From Neoceratodus forsteri (lineage: Eukaryota; Chordata; Ceratodontiformes; Ceratodontidae), in the NCBI GenBank assembly GCA_016271365.2, contig CM057451.1:365635501-365699500 (forward strand): 64,000 nt of DNA, read 5' to 3'. Positions 32,152-42,894 of this stretch are shown here, piece by piece. Position 1 is the first letter of the stretch. Every line of letters starts with the position of its first letter. Made by a program: the position numbers and the translations under genes. Below the pieces are notes generated by a model, which was not told the origin of the DNA, ran no database searches, and saw only the letters and a list, made by a program, of their open reading frames with translations.

Positions 32152-32410
32152 GAAAAAATTACTCACCTTAGTAATTACGTTTCTTCTAGTGGAGTCTTGC
32201 TGTATTCTGACAAGTGCAGTTAGCCCCAGCCTTTAAACTGCCCCGGAGAACAATGGGTTAACTTTTCTATGCAGGGCATAGAATGTTCATCTCCAGCTCG
32301 GTTGATGTCTCTGCCTGTTGTAATTTGAACTGCAACCGTCAGATCTTTACGAGCAAAACTCACTAGGTGTTCTGTGTGGAAACTGTAAAATTTTTACTAG
32401 CCAACTGGCA
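32152..32410 (-). repeat. Outer 3' terminal repeat of element F
   Basis: A GAA-bounded 259-bp unit. It pairs with 37880-38055 over ACAATGGGTTAACTTTTCT and GTCTCTGCCTGTTGTAATTT with few differences. Confidence 0.85.
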
Positions 32411-32670
32411 GAAAAGAAAAAATTACTCACCTTAGTAATGTTGTTTCTTCTAATGGAGTCCTGCTGTATTCTGACTATTTCAGTTAGGTCCTGCCTTTCA
32501 ACTGCCCCGGAGAACAAAGAGTTAACTTTCCATGGCTAGCATGGAACGTTCAGCGCGAGCTCGGTTAAAGCCCCTGTCTGCTGCTTTTTAAACTCCAACC
32601 GTCAGATCTTTACGAGCAATACTCACCAGAAGTTCTGTGTGGAAACTGTAAAACTCACACTAGCCAACTG
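32411..32670 (-). repeat. Inner 3' terminal repeat of element F
   Basis: A directly adjacent, diverged copy of 32152-32410 in the same orientation. It has TAATGTTGTTTCTTCTAATG where the outer copy has TAATTACGTTTCTTCTAGTG. This version, not the outer one, is complementary to the internal region at 32845. Confidence 0.85.
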
Positions 32671-32844
32671 GCAACTAAATTTATTAAAAAGGGTTTTTGG
32701 TTTCAAACCAAAGACTCAAGTCAGGAAACCCAAAAAACAAAACACAACACACACCCAAAGTAGAAGAGGGTGAAAACGAAGCAACTCTAGGGTGCCAATA
32801 TGCTCCTGCCCACCCACATCCCAAAACCAGGTTCTGGGGAGAAT

Positions 32845-32945
32845 CAGAATACAGCAAGACTCATTAGAAGAAACAACATTACTATGGTGAGTAATTTTTC
32901 TTCAAACAACATGAAGTCTTGCTGTATTCTGACTATTGCAGACTA
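32845..32945 (-). repeat. Internal complementary region of element F
   Basis: CATTAGAAGAAACAACATTA complements the inner 3' repeat. After the TTC, AAACAACATGAAGTCTTGC complements the 5' end of this subfamily as seen complete at 55180-55201 in element E. Confidence 0.85.
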
Positions 32946-32978
32946 CCAAGCAGTACCTCCATGGAGGAGGGACAGAAC

Positions 32979-34016
32979 CTACTTTGGGAATAGGCTCTGA
33001 AGTACTGCTGTGCTAAACCGAGCATCACTCCTAGCCTGGATATCCAGAGAATAATACTTGGTGAATGTATGGACTGTTTTCCAGGTGGCTGCTTGACAAA
33101 TTTCTAAAAGAGGGATATCCCTGGCAGCAGGCAGGGAAGCAGCTGTACCTCTTGTGGAATGAGCCCTCAGGCCTGAGGGTGGAGTTTTTCCCAGTTTTTC
33201 ATAGCAGAATTCTATACAAGACACAATCCACCTGGCAATAGATCTCTTGGTGGCAGGTTTACCCTTCCCAACTTCTCCATAAGTGAGGAACAACTGGAGG
33301 GAGTCAAACCTATGACCCTCGGTACGGTCTATGTAGTAGCTAAGGGCTCTTTTAACATCCAAACTGTGTAGCCTCCTCTCTACCAAGGAAGAATGATCAG
33401 TGAAGAAAACAGGGAGAGAGACAGACAGACTGATTCAGGTGGAAATCTGAAACCACTTTAGGCAAGAACTTTCTGTTAGTTCTGAGGACCACTTTATCTC
33501 TGTGAAAAGAGATGAAATCAGATTCTACTGATAGGGCTTGCAAATCACTGATACGTCTAGCAGAAGTAATGGCTACCAAAAACAGAGTTTTCCAAGTCAA
33601 GTACTTAAGCCCTGCTGAGGACAAAGGTTCAAAAGGGGGTTGCATAAACTGAGCAATGCAAACATTAAGATCCCAAGCAGGAGCAGGATCCCTAAAGGGG
33701 GGGACTGGTGTGAAGCAATCCCTTGAAAAACTTACAGAATACAGGTGGGATGACAGTGAGGAAGACCTGCCTACTGACAGGAAAGCAAAAACAGCTGACA
33801 AGTGTACCTTGAGAGTAGCTGGTCTGAGGCCTAGGCCATTGAGATGGACCATATAATCCAGAACCGTAGGCAATTCAGCAGTGTCTGGAGAAATACGTTT
33901 CTTAGAACATCAAATGCTGAATATTTTCCATTTGGAGTTGTAAGTCTTTCTGGTGGAGGGCTTTCGAGAAGCCTTGAGGATATCCAGAACCCCCTGGGAA
34001 AGATGCAGATCTGCAA
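32979..34016 (-). pseudogene. Tyrosine recombinase of element F
   Basis: The N-terminal domain holds KASRKPSTRKTYNSKWK (about 33950) and LRPATLKVHLSAVFAF. The catalytic part has ITSARRISDLQALS (first Arg), VVLRTNRKFLPKVVSDFH, HSTRGTAASLPAARDIP (HxxR intact) and TFTKYYSLDI. The residue before the presumed nucleophilic Tyr is Tyr instead of the usual His. A single frameshift near 33415, at a duplicated GACA motif, and one near 33895 separate the pieces. Otherwise the protein is nearly complete. Confidence 0.85.
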
Positions 34017-34027
34017 ACTCTAACTCT

Positions 34028-35849
34028 TCAAGAGCCAAGCCTTGAGACTGAGAGACTGAAGACAGGGGTACCAAATCCTCCCCCTGAGAGGATGTTAACA
34101 GGTTGTAATTCCTGGGAAGAGATAGGGGAAGATGGACTGCTAGGGACAGCAACAAGGGACACCATGGCTGCCTGGCCCAGTCTGGAGCAATCAGAATCAC
34201 TTTGCAAGGTTGTAACCTTATCTTGACTAACACTCTGAACAGGACAGGGAAGGGGGGGAAGCATACAGAAACTTCCCTTCCCAGTCCAGGATCAGAGCAT
34301 CCAGGGGGACTGAGCCCAAGACTGGGGGTCTGCAACAAAAGAGAGGAAGTTGGTGATAGTCTGGGGCTGCAAAAAGATCTATCTCTGGAGTGCCCCATCT
34401 CGAGAAAATCACTTTCAAAACCAGAGGATCCAGGGCCCATTCGTGATGGTCCTGAGATACTCTGCTCAGTGCATCTGCTAGGACATTGTCCTTCCCTGGA
34501 AGGTGAACTGCTATCAGAGAGCTTTACGGGGAATAAGCCAGGGACCACAACTTCATTGCTTCTGTGCACAAGGCTGTAGACCGAGTGCCTCCTTGCTTGT
34601 TGATGTACCACGTGGTGGTGTCTGTTCTGACCTGAACCACCTTGTTCTGTACTGATTTGGAAAAAACTTGCAGTGCCAAAGACACTGCCCTGAGTTCCAA
34701 GAGACTGATGTGTAGACGAAATTCCTGAGGTGACCACAGTCTCTGAGTAGTGAGGTCCCCCAAATGGGCTCCCCAGCCCAGCAGGGAAGTATCTGTGGTA
34801 AGGACCACTGAATGAGACTGAGTGGCAAATGGAACCCCCTGCCTCAAATTGTCCTGATCCTGCCACCATTGCAGGGCTTGGATCAGAGTCCGAGTCACTG
34901 GGATTAGTTTGGTAAGGAAATCCTTTCTTTGGGACCAAAAAGCTCTTAAGCGGAACTGAATGTCCCTCATCTGGAATCTTGCACCTAGGACCACTGCTGT
35001 AGAAGCTGCCATGTGGCCCGAGAGCTGAAGGAAATGCCTTGCTGGTCGAGACACCTGAAGGCTGAATGAAGAGGCCAGCTCCATGACAGCTCTTGCCCTT
35101 TCCAGGAGAAGGAAGGCTCTTGCTTTTACCGTATCCAGTTCTGCCCCTATGAAGGTGAGGAGGTGCACTGGCTTGAGAACTGACTTTGGTAGGTTGACAA
35201 GAAATCCTAAAGAAGTGAGCACTTGCTGGGTCACTTGCAGGTGTGACTTGACTTGGTCTGGGGACTGGCCCACTATGAGTCAGTCGTCCAAATATGGAAA
35301 AATGGAAATCTTTTGTCGTCTTAGGAAGGTAACTACTACTGCCAGGCACTTTGTGAAGACCCTTGGGGCTGAGGTTAGGCCAAAGGGAATTGCTCTGAAC
35401 TGATAGTGGCCTGAGGGCAACTCGAACCTGAGGTACTTTCTGTGGGAGCACCTGATGGGAATGTGAAAGTAGGCATCTTTGAGGTCCAGAGAGGCTAGCC
35501 AGTCCCCTGGCCTTAGAGAGGGGAGGATAATTCCCAGAGTTATCATCTTGAACTTTGGCTTTTAAAGATGTTTGTTCAGATAACTTAAGTCCAGGATGGG
35601 TCGCCACTCTCCTGTCTTTTTGTGGGATAGGAAGTACCTGGCGTACAGCCCTTTGCCCCAATGTAGGGTAGGTACTCTCTCTATAGCTCTTAGAGCTAGG
35701 AGAGCAGAAACCTCTGCCTCTAGGGCAAGAGTTTCTGAGAGATTTGCAGGTGGAAAAGATCTGGCTCTCATCTTTGGAAATTTTTTGAAGCAGAGAACTA
35801 GTCCCTGGCTTACTACTTCCAGGACCCACTTGTCTGATGTAACAGACAT
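34028..35849 (-). pseudogene. Reverse transcriptase/RNase H of element F
   Basis: Starting near 35849 (WVLEVVSQGLVLCF), the frame shows YARYFLSHKKTGEWRPILD, DWLASLDLKDAYFHIPI, IPFGLTSAPRVFTKCLAVVV and PYLDD (about 35285-35297). The Trp after YLDD is a TGA stop (35280-35282). RNase H follows: VVLTTDTSLLGWGAHLG, LLELRAVSLAL, VRTDTTTWYINKQGG and KDNVLADALS. The C-terminal connection LILDWEGKFLYA is near 34290. One in-frame stop, a lost codon in the TDNTTT box and a frameshift make it non-functional. Confidence 0.85.
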
Positions 35850-35916
35850 CCAGTCCTGGACAAAGTAAGTCAGCCTGCCCCCTACTGGGATAGAAGAGTC
35901 GATCCAGGCAGACCCA

Positions 35917-37530
35917 TCAGGGTGTCTGCTTGGCAGGGGCTTTAGGCTGAGGGGTGGATGCAGGCCTGCTCATCCCCCTTCTGCCTCTCCCTCTGAAGAA
36001 CCCCCTCTGTGAAAAGGAAGAAGAGGCCTGTGCTTGGTAAAAAGGCCTTTGAAAAGGCCTGCCCCTGCCCCTAGACTGCTGCCTCTGAGGAGTTGCCAGC
36101 CTTTCCTTGGCCTGAGCACTCCTGTAAGTGGTCCTGTATTCGTCCATTTTCTTCATGTAATTCTCTGTCTGCTCCCCAAACAGTGAATTACCTACTACAA
36201 GAAAATCCATGGCCTTAGCCTGGGTATCCTGTGAGAGGCTAGTACATCTGAGCCAAGCCATTCTCCGAAAAGCCACAGATGTAGCCATGACTCTTGATGA
36301 TACATCACTGGAGTCCACAGCAGCATGAAACTGAACTTTTGATGCCTCAGTCCCATCTGCAGCCACCTCCTCCAGCTCCTTGGCAAGCTGGGGGGAAGCC
36401 TGTTTAGCCAGTACAGTGTCCCACCTGGACTTCTGGTACCTGGCTGTATAGGCCATATAATTTGCCTGCCTGAGTCCCAAGGAAGATGCCATGTACTGCT
36501 TCTTTGCCACAGCATCAATCTTCCTCGAGTCCTTGTCTGGAGGGGGGGTGTGATGCCAAGGGAATGCTTGCCTTATCACAGGCAGCAGCCTGTACAACCC
36601 CAACATGGCTGCACTGCTGATAAAGGAACTCCGTATCTGAGCCTGAAAGAGTATACCTCTTGTCCATTCTTCTATCCACAGGAGGTATGGAAATGGGAGA
36701 CTTTAAGAATTTTTTGTGTCTGTTTCCCAAAAGATTTGTGGAGGGGAATAGACAGTCTCCTGGCCTCTGGGATGTCCATCATCTCTACATAGTCAGGCTC
36801 CTCCTGATCCTCCACTGCCTCCTCCATAGGAAGCTGGAGGGTATCAGCCACCTTTCTGTAAAACATGAAGTGCGAAAGGGACTCAGAAAGCCTAGGAGGA
36901 GAAACACCTGAAGGTCTGTCTGGGGAGATGTCCGGGTCAATAGGCACATCCAGACTTTCATAATCACCATCATCCTCATACTCTCCCTCCTCCTCAAACT
37001 CCGGTTCATAAAATTCTTCCAGGGTATAATCTTGAACCAGAGGAACCGACCGAACCGAGCTCCTGCCAAAAGGTGCCGGATCAGTCAGAACCGGGGCGAA
37101 GCGATTCCACAATACGAATCGCTTTGGCTATTTCCTCGGCAGTCGGAGTATAAAATTCTGGATCCGAACCGGTCAATTTGTCTTTGCGTTTTCTTTTTGT
37201 CAGAACCGATTCCTCAGAATCGGATCTCCTTTTGCCCGAAGTAGTATTGCCCTGGTCAGAGGGCATTCCTTCTGGTTTGGTCGGAACCGAACCAGGCTGG
37301 CCATCTGGGTCAGCAGACTTCTAAGCCTCCCTTTCCCTCAGTCTGCCTAATCACTTTTCAAGGGTAGATTTGGGAAAATGTTTACAAATTTGGCAGTCTG
37401 ACTCGAGGTGGTCAAACCCCAGACAATAAACACAGGTGGTGTGGGGATCAGCCTTAGCAAAGACCCCCCCACACACACTGCAATGTTGAAACCCAGTGGG
37501 CCCGTTTTTTTTCTTGGGTTTCTCAGACAT
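35917..37530 (-). pseudogene. Gag-like gene of element F
   Basis: The start is probably the ATG at 37528-37530 (MSEKPKKK). The zinc-binding cluster follows: HCSVCGG, then CVYCLGFDHLESDCQICKHF. A Lys-rich, then acidic linker contains YEPEFEEEGEYEDDGDYES (about 36990). Next is the conserved domain with HFMFYRKVADTLQLP, DKDSRKIDAVAKKQYMAS and LGLRQANYMAYTARYQK, and an Arg/Gly/Phe-rich nucleic-acid-binding tail, GRGRPFQRPFYQAQ. Frames change near 37323, 37112 and 36610. Compared with E it keeps the start codon. Confidence 0.8.
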
Positions 37531-37879
37531 GGCCAACCTAACCAAACTTACCCTTTTTTTGGCAACCCCCAGGCAAGACTCCCCTATCGGTTCCTGATCG
37601 TGTCACGGGTCTTGGAAAAAAACATACTAAAACCCATTTTTTTTTTTAGAACCAATACGGACCAGTAACCACACACTAAAGTAAAATACAAAATTTACCT
37701 GAATGACACTTTTTACAAGTTTCACACAGAAAACAGAACAAAACCTATCTAGTACTCATGGTACCACAGACAGAGACTTGAACCGACTATACGGAAACAA
37801 AATTTCGGTAGAAAACCGACTGAAAACCGACACTTCAACCGACTTCGAACCGAGCTGCAGGAGAAATCTCCGGAGCGAC

Positions 37880-38055
37880 TGTTCAGTGAGGCGGAGTAAA
37901 GAATCTGACGGTTGCAGTTCAAATTACAACAGGCAGAGACATCAACCGAGCTTGAGATGAACATTCTATGCCCTGCACAGAAAAGTTAACCCATTGTTCT
38001 CCAGGGCAGTTTAAAGGCTGGGGCTAACTGTACTTGTCAGAATACAGCAAGACTT
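37880..38055 (-). repeat. 5' inverted terminal repeat of element F
   Basis: Complement of 32198-32370. It ends at CAGCAAGACTT, without the CATGTTGTTTGAA end present in E, where the CR1 tail begins. Confidence 0.85.
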
Positions 38056-38835
38056 ACATAGAAACATAGACTTTGACGGCAGATAAGGACCACTTGGCCC
38101 ACCTAGTCTGCCCATTTCCCTACCTACTGGATAAGCTGCAGATTCTAGTTAGCCAACAGCCTGCTTCCTGCAATCCCCCACTATAATTGCTTTGTGTCTG
38201 TCCCATGCATGTTTTAACTACCCCACTGTTTTAGACCCAACGACCTCCTCAGGAAGGCTGTTCCAGGTATCCACCACTCTCTCCGTGAAAAAGAATTTCC
38301 TCACATTACCCCTGAGCCGTCCCCCCTCTATCTTTAAACTGTGCCCCCTTGTTCTTACACATCTCTTTTTCTGAAAGATGCTACCCTCCTGGACTTTGTT
38401 GATTCCCTTGAGGTACTTGAACATTTCTATCATGTCCCCCCTGTCCCTCCTTTCATCAAGGGTATACATATTAAGCTCTCTCAGTCTCTCTTCATATGGT
38501 TTCTGATGTAGACCCTGCACCATTTTAGTTGCCCTCCTCTGGACTGCTTCCATCCTGTCTATGTCCTTGCGTAGATAAGGTCTCCAAAACTGCACACAGT
38601 ACTCCAGATGGGGTCTCACCAACTGTATAGAGGGATAACCACTTCCCTTTTTCTACTTGTGATGCCCCTTCCTATGCATCCCAGTATCCCCCTGGCTCTT
38701 CTTACTGACTTTTCACATTGCTTACCCACCTTTAGGTCATCTGATATGACTACTCCCAGGTCCCTTTCCATTTTTGTTGTTGTTAGTACCTCCCCTTCAT
38801 GTTGTTTGAACAAAGGGTTGTGGTAACATTCCTTG
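38056..38835 (-). pseudogene. CR1-type LINE, 3' part, next to element F
   Basis: Minus-strand blocks: [74 protein letters not shown], then FKYLKGINKV, FFTERVVDTWNSLPEEVV. The tail at left (ATAGAAACATAGACTTTGAC on the plus strand) is the same as at 5664. It is nearly open from 38622 to 38218 and less decayed than the copy at 19755. It is 5'-truncated just after the catalytic core and lies between element F and the resumed element G. Confidence 0.85.
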
Positions 38836-39478
38836 TCAGACAGGTGCTCTGCTGGTGTGGGGCACTCACGCATTGCTAAATGGAGTTCCTTCCTTAGTTC
38901 CATCTCCTCACCATTCTTACTACAAATGCTTCAGGGATGGGCTGGGAAGGGGGTGATCCTCCAGGATCCCATCAAACCCAGAGAACATGGGCGACAGTGG
39001 AGAACACCCTTCAAAATGCACATCCTAAAAATGAGGACTGTTCTGTATGGTCTGCATGCCTTCCAAACCCATCAATACCTGAGACATCTGTTAGTGCAAA
39101 CAGACAGCATGAGCATGGTGCACTCCATAAGTGAGCAAGGGTAACTCACCCTTATCCCCTATGCAGGGCAATAGTGGGGACTCAGTACTGAGCTCTGGAA
39201 CACAATCAAGAACTATCCACAATCCATGTTCCAGGAGTCCACAACGTCTTGGCAGACAGGCCACGTACAGCAGGACACAGTACAGCATGCACGAGTGTGG
39301 ACTGTTGCTCTCAACGACAGTGGACTTGCTCGACTAGTGGGGTAGTTCCAGGTTGGATCCTCTTGTGTCCCCTACACCACGATACACTGCTGCTTATCTG
39401 CTTGCCGGCTTCAGGGCCTGGAGTTTTCTGGCCGGTCCCGTTGCCCCTCTTCTGAAAGGGGAGGCTTCTTACACCTTT
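38836..39478 (+). pseudogene. RNase H fragment of DIRS element G
   Basis: Plus-strand translation resumes the element cut at 32151: ILTTNASGMGWEG (usually VLTTDASLMGWGA), FKMHILKMRTVLYGLHAFQT (usually HINLLELRAV.LAL.AF) and LLVQTDSMSMVHSISEQG (usually VVQVRTDNTTTMWYINKQG). It then has IHVPGVHNVLADR-type sequence in a second frame, and a decayed DLFAS segment near 39355. It ends where an unrelated A-rich repeat starts at about 39479. Confidence 0.7.
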
Positions 39479-40560
39479 CAAAGCAATATTTCAAGCACTT
39501 TTATTGTAAAAAAGATGCTGCACTCAAAACAACACAAAGCAAAACAGCAAAAAGGTGCGTGTGACAGGGTAGAATAGGACCCTGTCCCATTTGTTATGGA
39601 GAAAGTGTTTAAATGCAAGGATTTTTCCTTTTCTGTCTCTTCTCCGTCTGGTTGCACAATCAATTTTTTCTGTGAGACTTCGGAATTGATCAACCTGACA
39701 GGCTTGCAACTGTTTGCCTCTCACTGTCTCTCAGTTTTCCCTTGCTGTTTGTTTTTCCTCCCTTGCATATTTGTTGATATAAAAATATGTGCATATCATT
39801 GTATGGAAATGTAACTGATATTGGGATCCTTTTGTTTGGAAAATGTATAATATTACTGTTGAAATGTAAAGAATTATAATTTGAGATGATTGTAAAAACT
39901 AATGGAAAACTCCAGAGGTTACATGAGTGCAAATGTTTGAGCCTTTTGCAAAAGCTGTGGAAATGGGATCTCTCAGCTCAGGCACAATGTGTTCTAGTAG
40001 CTCCTGAAACTTACAAGAACAGAATGCTTGCTAAAAGTGGGGGTTGAAAAGACTTACATAAGAGCTAAGCTGCAACTGCAAGAAAGTTTTGGAGAACAAG
40101 GGACACAGACTGAAAGAAAACTTTACTTTGCCTTTGTAAAAAGTTATACTGAACAAGTTTATTTTATGATCCTGCTGGTGTAAATAAATAGTTTTTGGTG
40201 CATTCTACAACTGCTCCTGGTTTTCATACGCTTCTGACATGTGCCTAGACAACAGTGCGCAAAAACAAGACCAGTACTCACAAATGAAGCTCGAGTGGTT
40301 TTAATGTGCCCCAACTCCTCAGAACAAGTGCAGCAAAAAGCCTCTGGCACCTCGAACCCCTGCGGGTTCTTCAAAGGGGGGAGTGAACAAGACAGCAGCA
40401 CCAATGCTTTTAAAGCCATGTCTTAAAGTGGCAATACCATAAAGTGCAAAGTGCTGTACATCAAAATAGCAAAAAAAATGTTTCTCAAAATACAATTTCC
40501 AGATACCAGAGTATGAAAAAATACATATCATACATGTCCTTAATCTAATAACAAACATTT
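39479..40560. repeat. Unclassified repeat interrupted by a solo LTR
   Basis: The pieces 39479-39559 and 40255-40560 join cleanly across the LTR. The left piece starts CTTTTATTGTAAAAAAGATG, and the right continues with CAAAAACAAGACCAGTACTC and CCCTGCGGGTTCTTCAAAGG. I recognise no coding sequence. It looks like the 3' end of a LINE or a SINE in reverse orientation, but I cannot name the family. Confidence 0.4.
39560..40254 (+). mobile_element. Solo LTR, 695 bp, with 5-bp target duplication
   Basis: It starts TGTGACAGGG and ends CTAGACAACA (TG...CA), flanked by GTGCG at 39555-39559 and 40255-40259. An AATAAA signal at 40183-40188 lies about 70 bp before the end, as expected for an R/U5 boundary, which sets the plus orientation. 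No internal viral sequence is present, so this is the product of recombination between two LTRs of an endogenous retrovirus or related LTR element. The family is not assigned. Confidence 0.75.
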
Positions 40561-40689
40561 AAATATAAATAACGTTTTATATCTAATTAATTTCTTTCAT
40601 TTCATTTAGAACAGAAGTGGCATCTACAACCAATGGATGACAAAAATCAGTGAATTCTGAATGTATTTAAACCTAGAAATAAAGAAAAA

Positions 40690-41392
40690 TTAGTAATACA
40701 TAACAGACTAGACACAATAATAATCATCTTGGAAAAACTGGGGAAGTGGTCCAGGATCTGGCAGCTTGACTTCAATGCCAAGAAATGCAAAGTTATATAT
40801 ATTGGAGCCAAGAATCCCAGGTCAGAGTACTACCTGGGTGGAGTCTGAGAATCTGCATCAGAGAAGGAGGACCTGGGAGTGATGACCACTAGTGACCTGA
40901 AGCACTCCACACAGTGCAAGAAAGCAGCAGCAAAGGCAAACAAGATTCTGGGATGCATATCTAGGGAATCAGTAGTAGGAGAGAGGAGGTTATACTGCCC
41001 TTGTACAGGCTACTGGTAAGGCCGGATGTAGAGTATGGAGTTCAGTACTGGTGCCCACACCTCAAAAAGGACATTAACCTGCTGGAGAAGGTCCAGAGGA
41101 GGGCTACAAAGATGACAGCAGGTCAGCAGGGAAGGCATACAAGGAGAGATTGAGGGCACTGAACATGCACTCCCTGGAAGACAGGGGAGAGAGACAGGGG
41201 ACATGATTAGGACCTTCAAGGACTTGAAAGGAATAAATAAGGTTGATAAGGAGAGTTTTTTTAAGCTGAGTGGCAACCATAACATGAGGGGGCACAGTCT
41301 TAAGCTGGAGGGTGGGAGGTTTAGGAGGGAGGTCAGGAAGTACTTCTTCACAGAGAGGGTGGTGAACACTTGGAATGTGCTGCCAGAAGAAA
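40690..41392 (+). pseudogene. CR1-type LINE, 3' part, plus strand
   Basis: Plus-strand frames show a WSRIWQLDFNAKKCKVIYIG-like start (about 40755), EEDLGVMTTSDLKHS, an AKANKILGCI block, [19 protein letters not shown] decayed VQFW.P, VQRRATK, then MIRTFKDLKGINKVDKE, LKLEGGRFRREVRKYFFTER and WNVLPEE. It belongs to the CR1 group but is a different subfamily from the minus-strand copies. It stops abruptly at about 41392. The next 22 bases are a scrap of the other subfamily's tail in the opposite orientation. Confidence 0.75.
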
Positions 41393-41636
41393 CATAGAAT
41401 TTGATGGCAGATAAGAACAGGTTACTCACCTGTAACAGTAGTTCTAGGAGTGGTATATGTTGTTCATCCACACTCTCTGGCATGTCCCTTTCCCCTTTAA
41501 ATCTCACCAGAAAGTCTTCAAGCTGGCTCCTCCCACCCACCTGGGTGGTAAATACCTCGGCTCGCCCCCATGACGCCTAGATCTTAGCCCACTGGAAGCA
41601 AGGTGGTGCGCCTAAAGCCGGGGTGGGGTGGGGTGG

Positions 41637-41733
41637 GTGTGGATGAACAACATATACCATTTCTAGAACTACTGTTACAGGTGAGTAACCTATTCTTCTA
41701 GGAGCGTGGATATGTTGTTCATCCACACACTCT
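41637..41733 (-). repeat. Internal complementary region of element B
   Basis: GTGTGGATGAACAACATATA through GGTGAGTAACCTATTC complements the left end (41415-41475). TTCTAGGAGCGTGGATATG through CACAC complements the right end (47270-47302). The left end and this region together form a large hairpin with about 160 nt between the arms. Confidence 0.85.
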
Positions 41734-41782
41734 GGCAGACTCCAAGCAGTTCTCTGGGAGGAGGGAGGCAAGGCGCACACCC

Positions 41783-42835
41783 CTATTTAGGAAACAGAGA
41801 TTGAAGAACCGAGGCCCCAAAACCAGCATCCCGGCGTGACTCAAGGTCGATGTGATAGTGGGTAATGAAGGTGTTTGCCGACTTCCAGGTAGCAGCCCGA
41901 CAGATCTCCTGGATAGGGATGTCCCTGGAAGCAGTCACCGATGCAGCAGTATGGCAGGTAGAATGAGTTCTTATCCCTCTGGGAGGCTCCTTGCCCACCA
42001 ACTCATAGCACAGACCTATGCATGATGTAATCCATCTCGCAATGGTCTGTTTGGCTACAGGTCTGCCAGAAGCGGCTTCAGCATAGGTGACAAACAGCTG
42101 GCAAATCCCTCCCCAAATTTCCACCGTCCTTTCCTTATAATAGGAGAGAGCACGTCTCAGGTCCAGAGTATGGAGCCTGTATTCGGCGTCTGAGGTGTAG
42201 TTAGGGTAGTATACCGGCAAAGTCAACACCTGGTTAAGGTGAAACTCTGAAACCACCTTTGGAAGGAATTTTGGGTGGGAGCGCAGGACAACTTTGTCCC
42301 TGTGGAAGACCAGATAAGTGGAGTCCACCGAAAGCACCTGGAGTTCCCCTGTCCTTCTGGCTTATGTGATAGCCACCAGGAAGGCCATCTTCCAGGACAA
42401 ATGTGAGTGCTCACACTTGTGCATGGGTTCGAATGGCTTGCCCATGAGCTTTGCCACAACCAGCAAGAGATCCTACGGAGGTGGAGGTTCACGCACTGGA
42501 GGGGATATGTGATCCAGGCCTTTAAAGAAGCGCCCAGCCACTGTCTCCTGAGCCAAAGTCAGCTGACATGCCCATGCCCGGTAAGCAGAAATCACTGCCA
42601 GGTGCACCCTAAGGGTCGATGACCGTAGACCCCCTTTGGAAAGAGACCAAAGGTAGTCTAGCATGTTAGCCACAGAGCAGGATAAGGGGTCCAGACTCTT
42701 ACACTGGCACCAAATGGAAAACCTTTTCCATTTGAAGGCATAACACTTTCTGGTCAATTCCTTACGCGATGCCTCCACCATGGTGTAGACATCCTCGGAA
42801 AGACCCAGAGCCTGGAACTCTAGCCGCTCAGGCAC
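41783..42835 (-). pseudogene. Tyrosine recombinase of element B
   Basis: The N-terminal domain (42835-42473) holds ASRKELTRKCYAFKWKRFS and LRSSTLRVHLAVISAY. The catalytic part (42337-41783) shows VVLRSHPKFLPKVVSEFH, LDLRRALSYYKERT, ARWITSCIGLCYE and TFITHYHIDLESRRD with the presumed nucleophilic Tyr. The HxxR box reads HSTCHTAAS: the catalytic Arg is Cys. A stop at the first-Arg region (GLCY*... near 42363; the usual ITSARR block is partly lost) and a frameshift near 42480 break the gene. Confidence 0.85.
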
Positions 42836-42894
42836 CAGGTTGTGAGGTGCAAGGATTGAAGGTCAGGATGGAAACCTTCCCTGGTTCAATGATA

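Larger units (their letters stand above)
32152..38055 (-). mobile_element. DIRS-like retrotransposon F, composite with a doubled 3' end
   Basis: A minus-strand element inserted in element G. In coding order: gag (37530-35917), reverse transcriptase/RNase H (35849-34028), recombinase (34016-32979) and internal complementary region (32845-32945). Two 3' terminal repeats follow in tandem (32411-32670 and 32152-32410), each starting at GAA. The outer 3' repeat pairs closely with the 5' repeat at 37880-38055. The inner one matches the internal complementary region instead. So two related elements have been fused. The 5' end lacks the last 13 or so bases present in E and runs straight into a CR1 tail. 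Confidence 0.85.

Noticed and set aside
34202..34579. Plus-strand frames opposite the DIRS polymerases (also 51359-51718, 43502-43861, 45911-46180)
   Set aside because: These are antisense shadows of the minus-strand reverse transcriptase and gag regions and have no motifs of their own.
40340..40372. tRNA-like B-box (GGTTCGAGGTG on the minus strand)
   Set aside because: No A-box at the right distance and no cloverleaf. It is better seen as part of the unclassified repeat.
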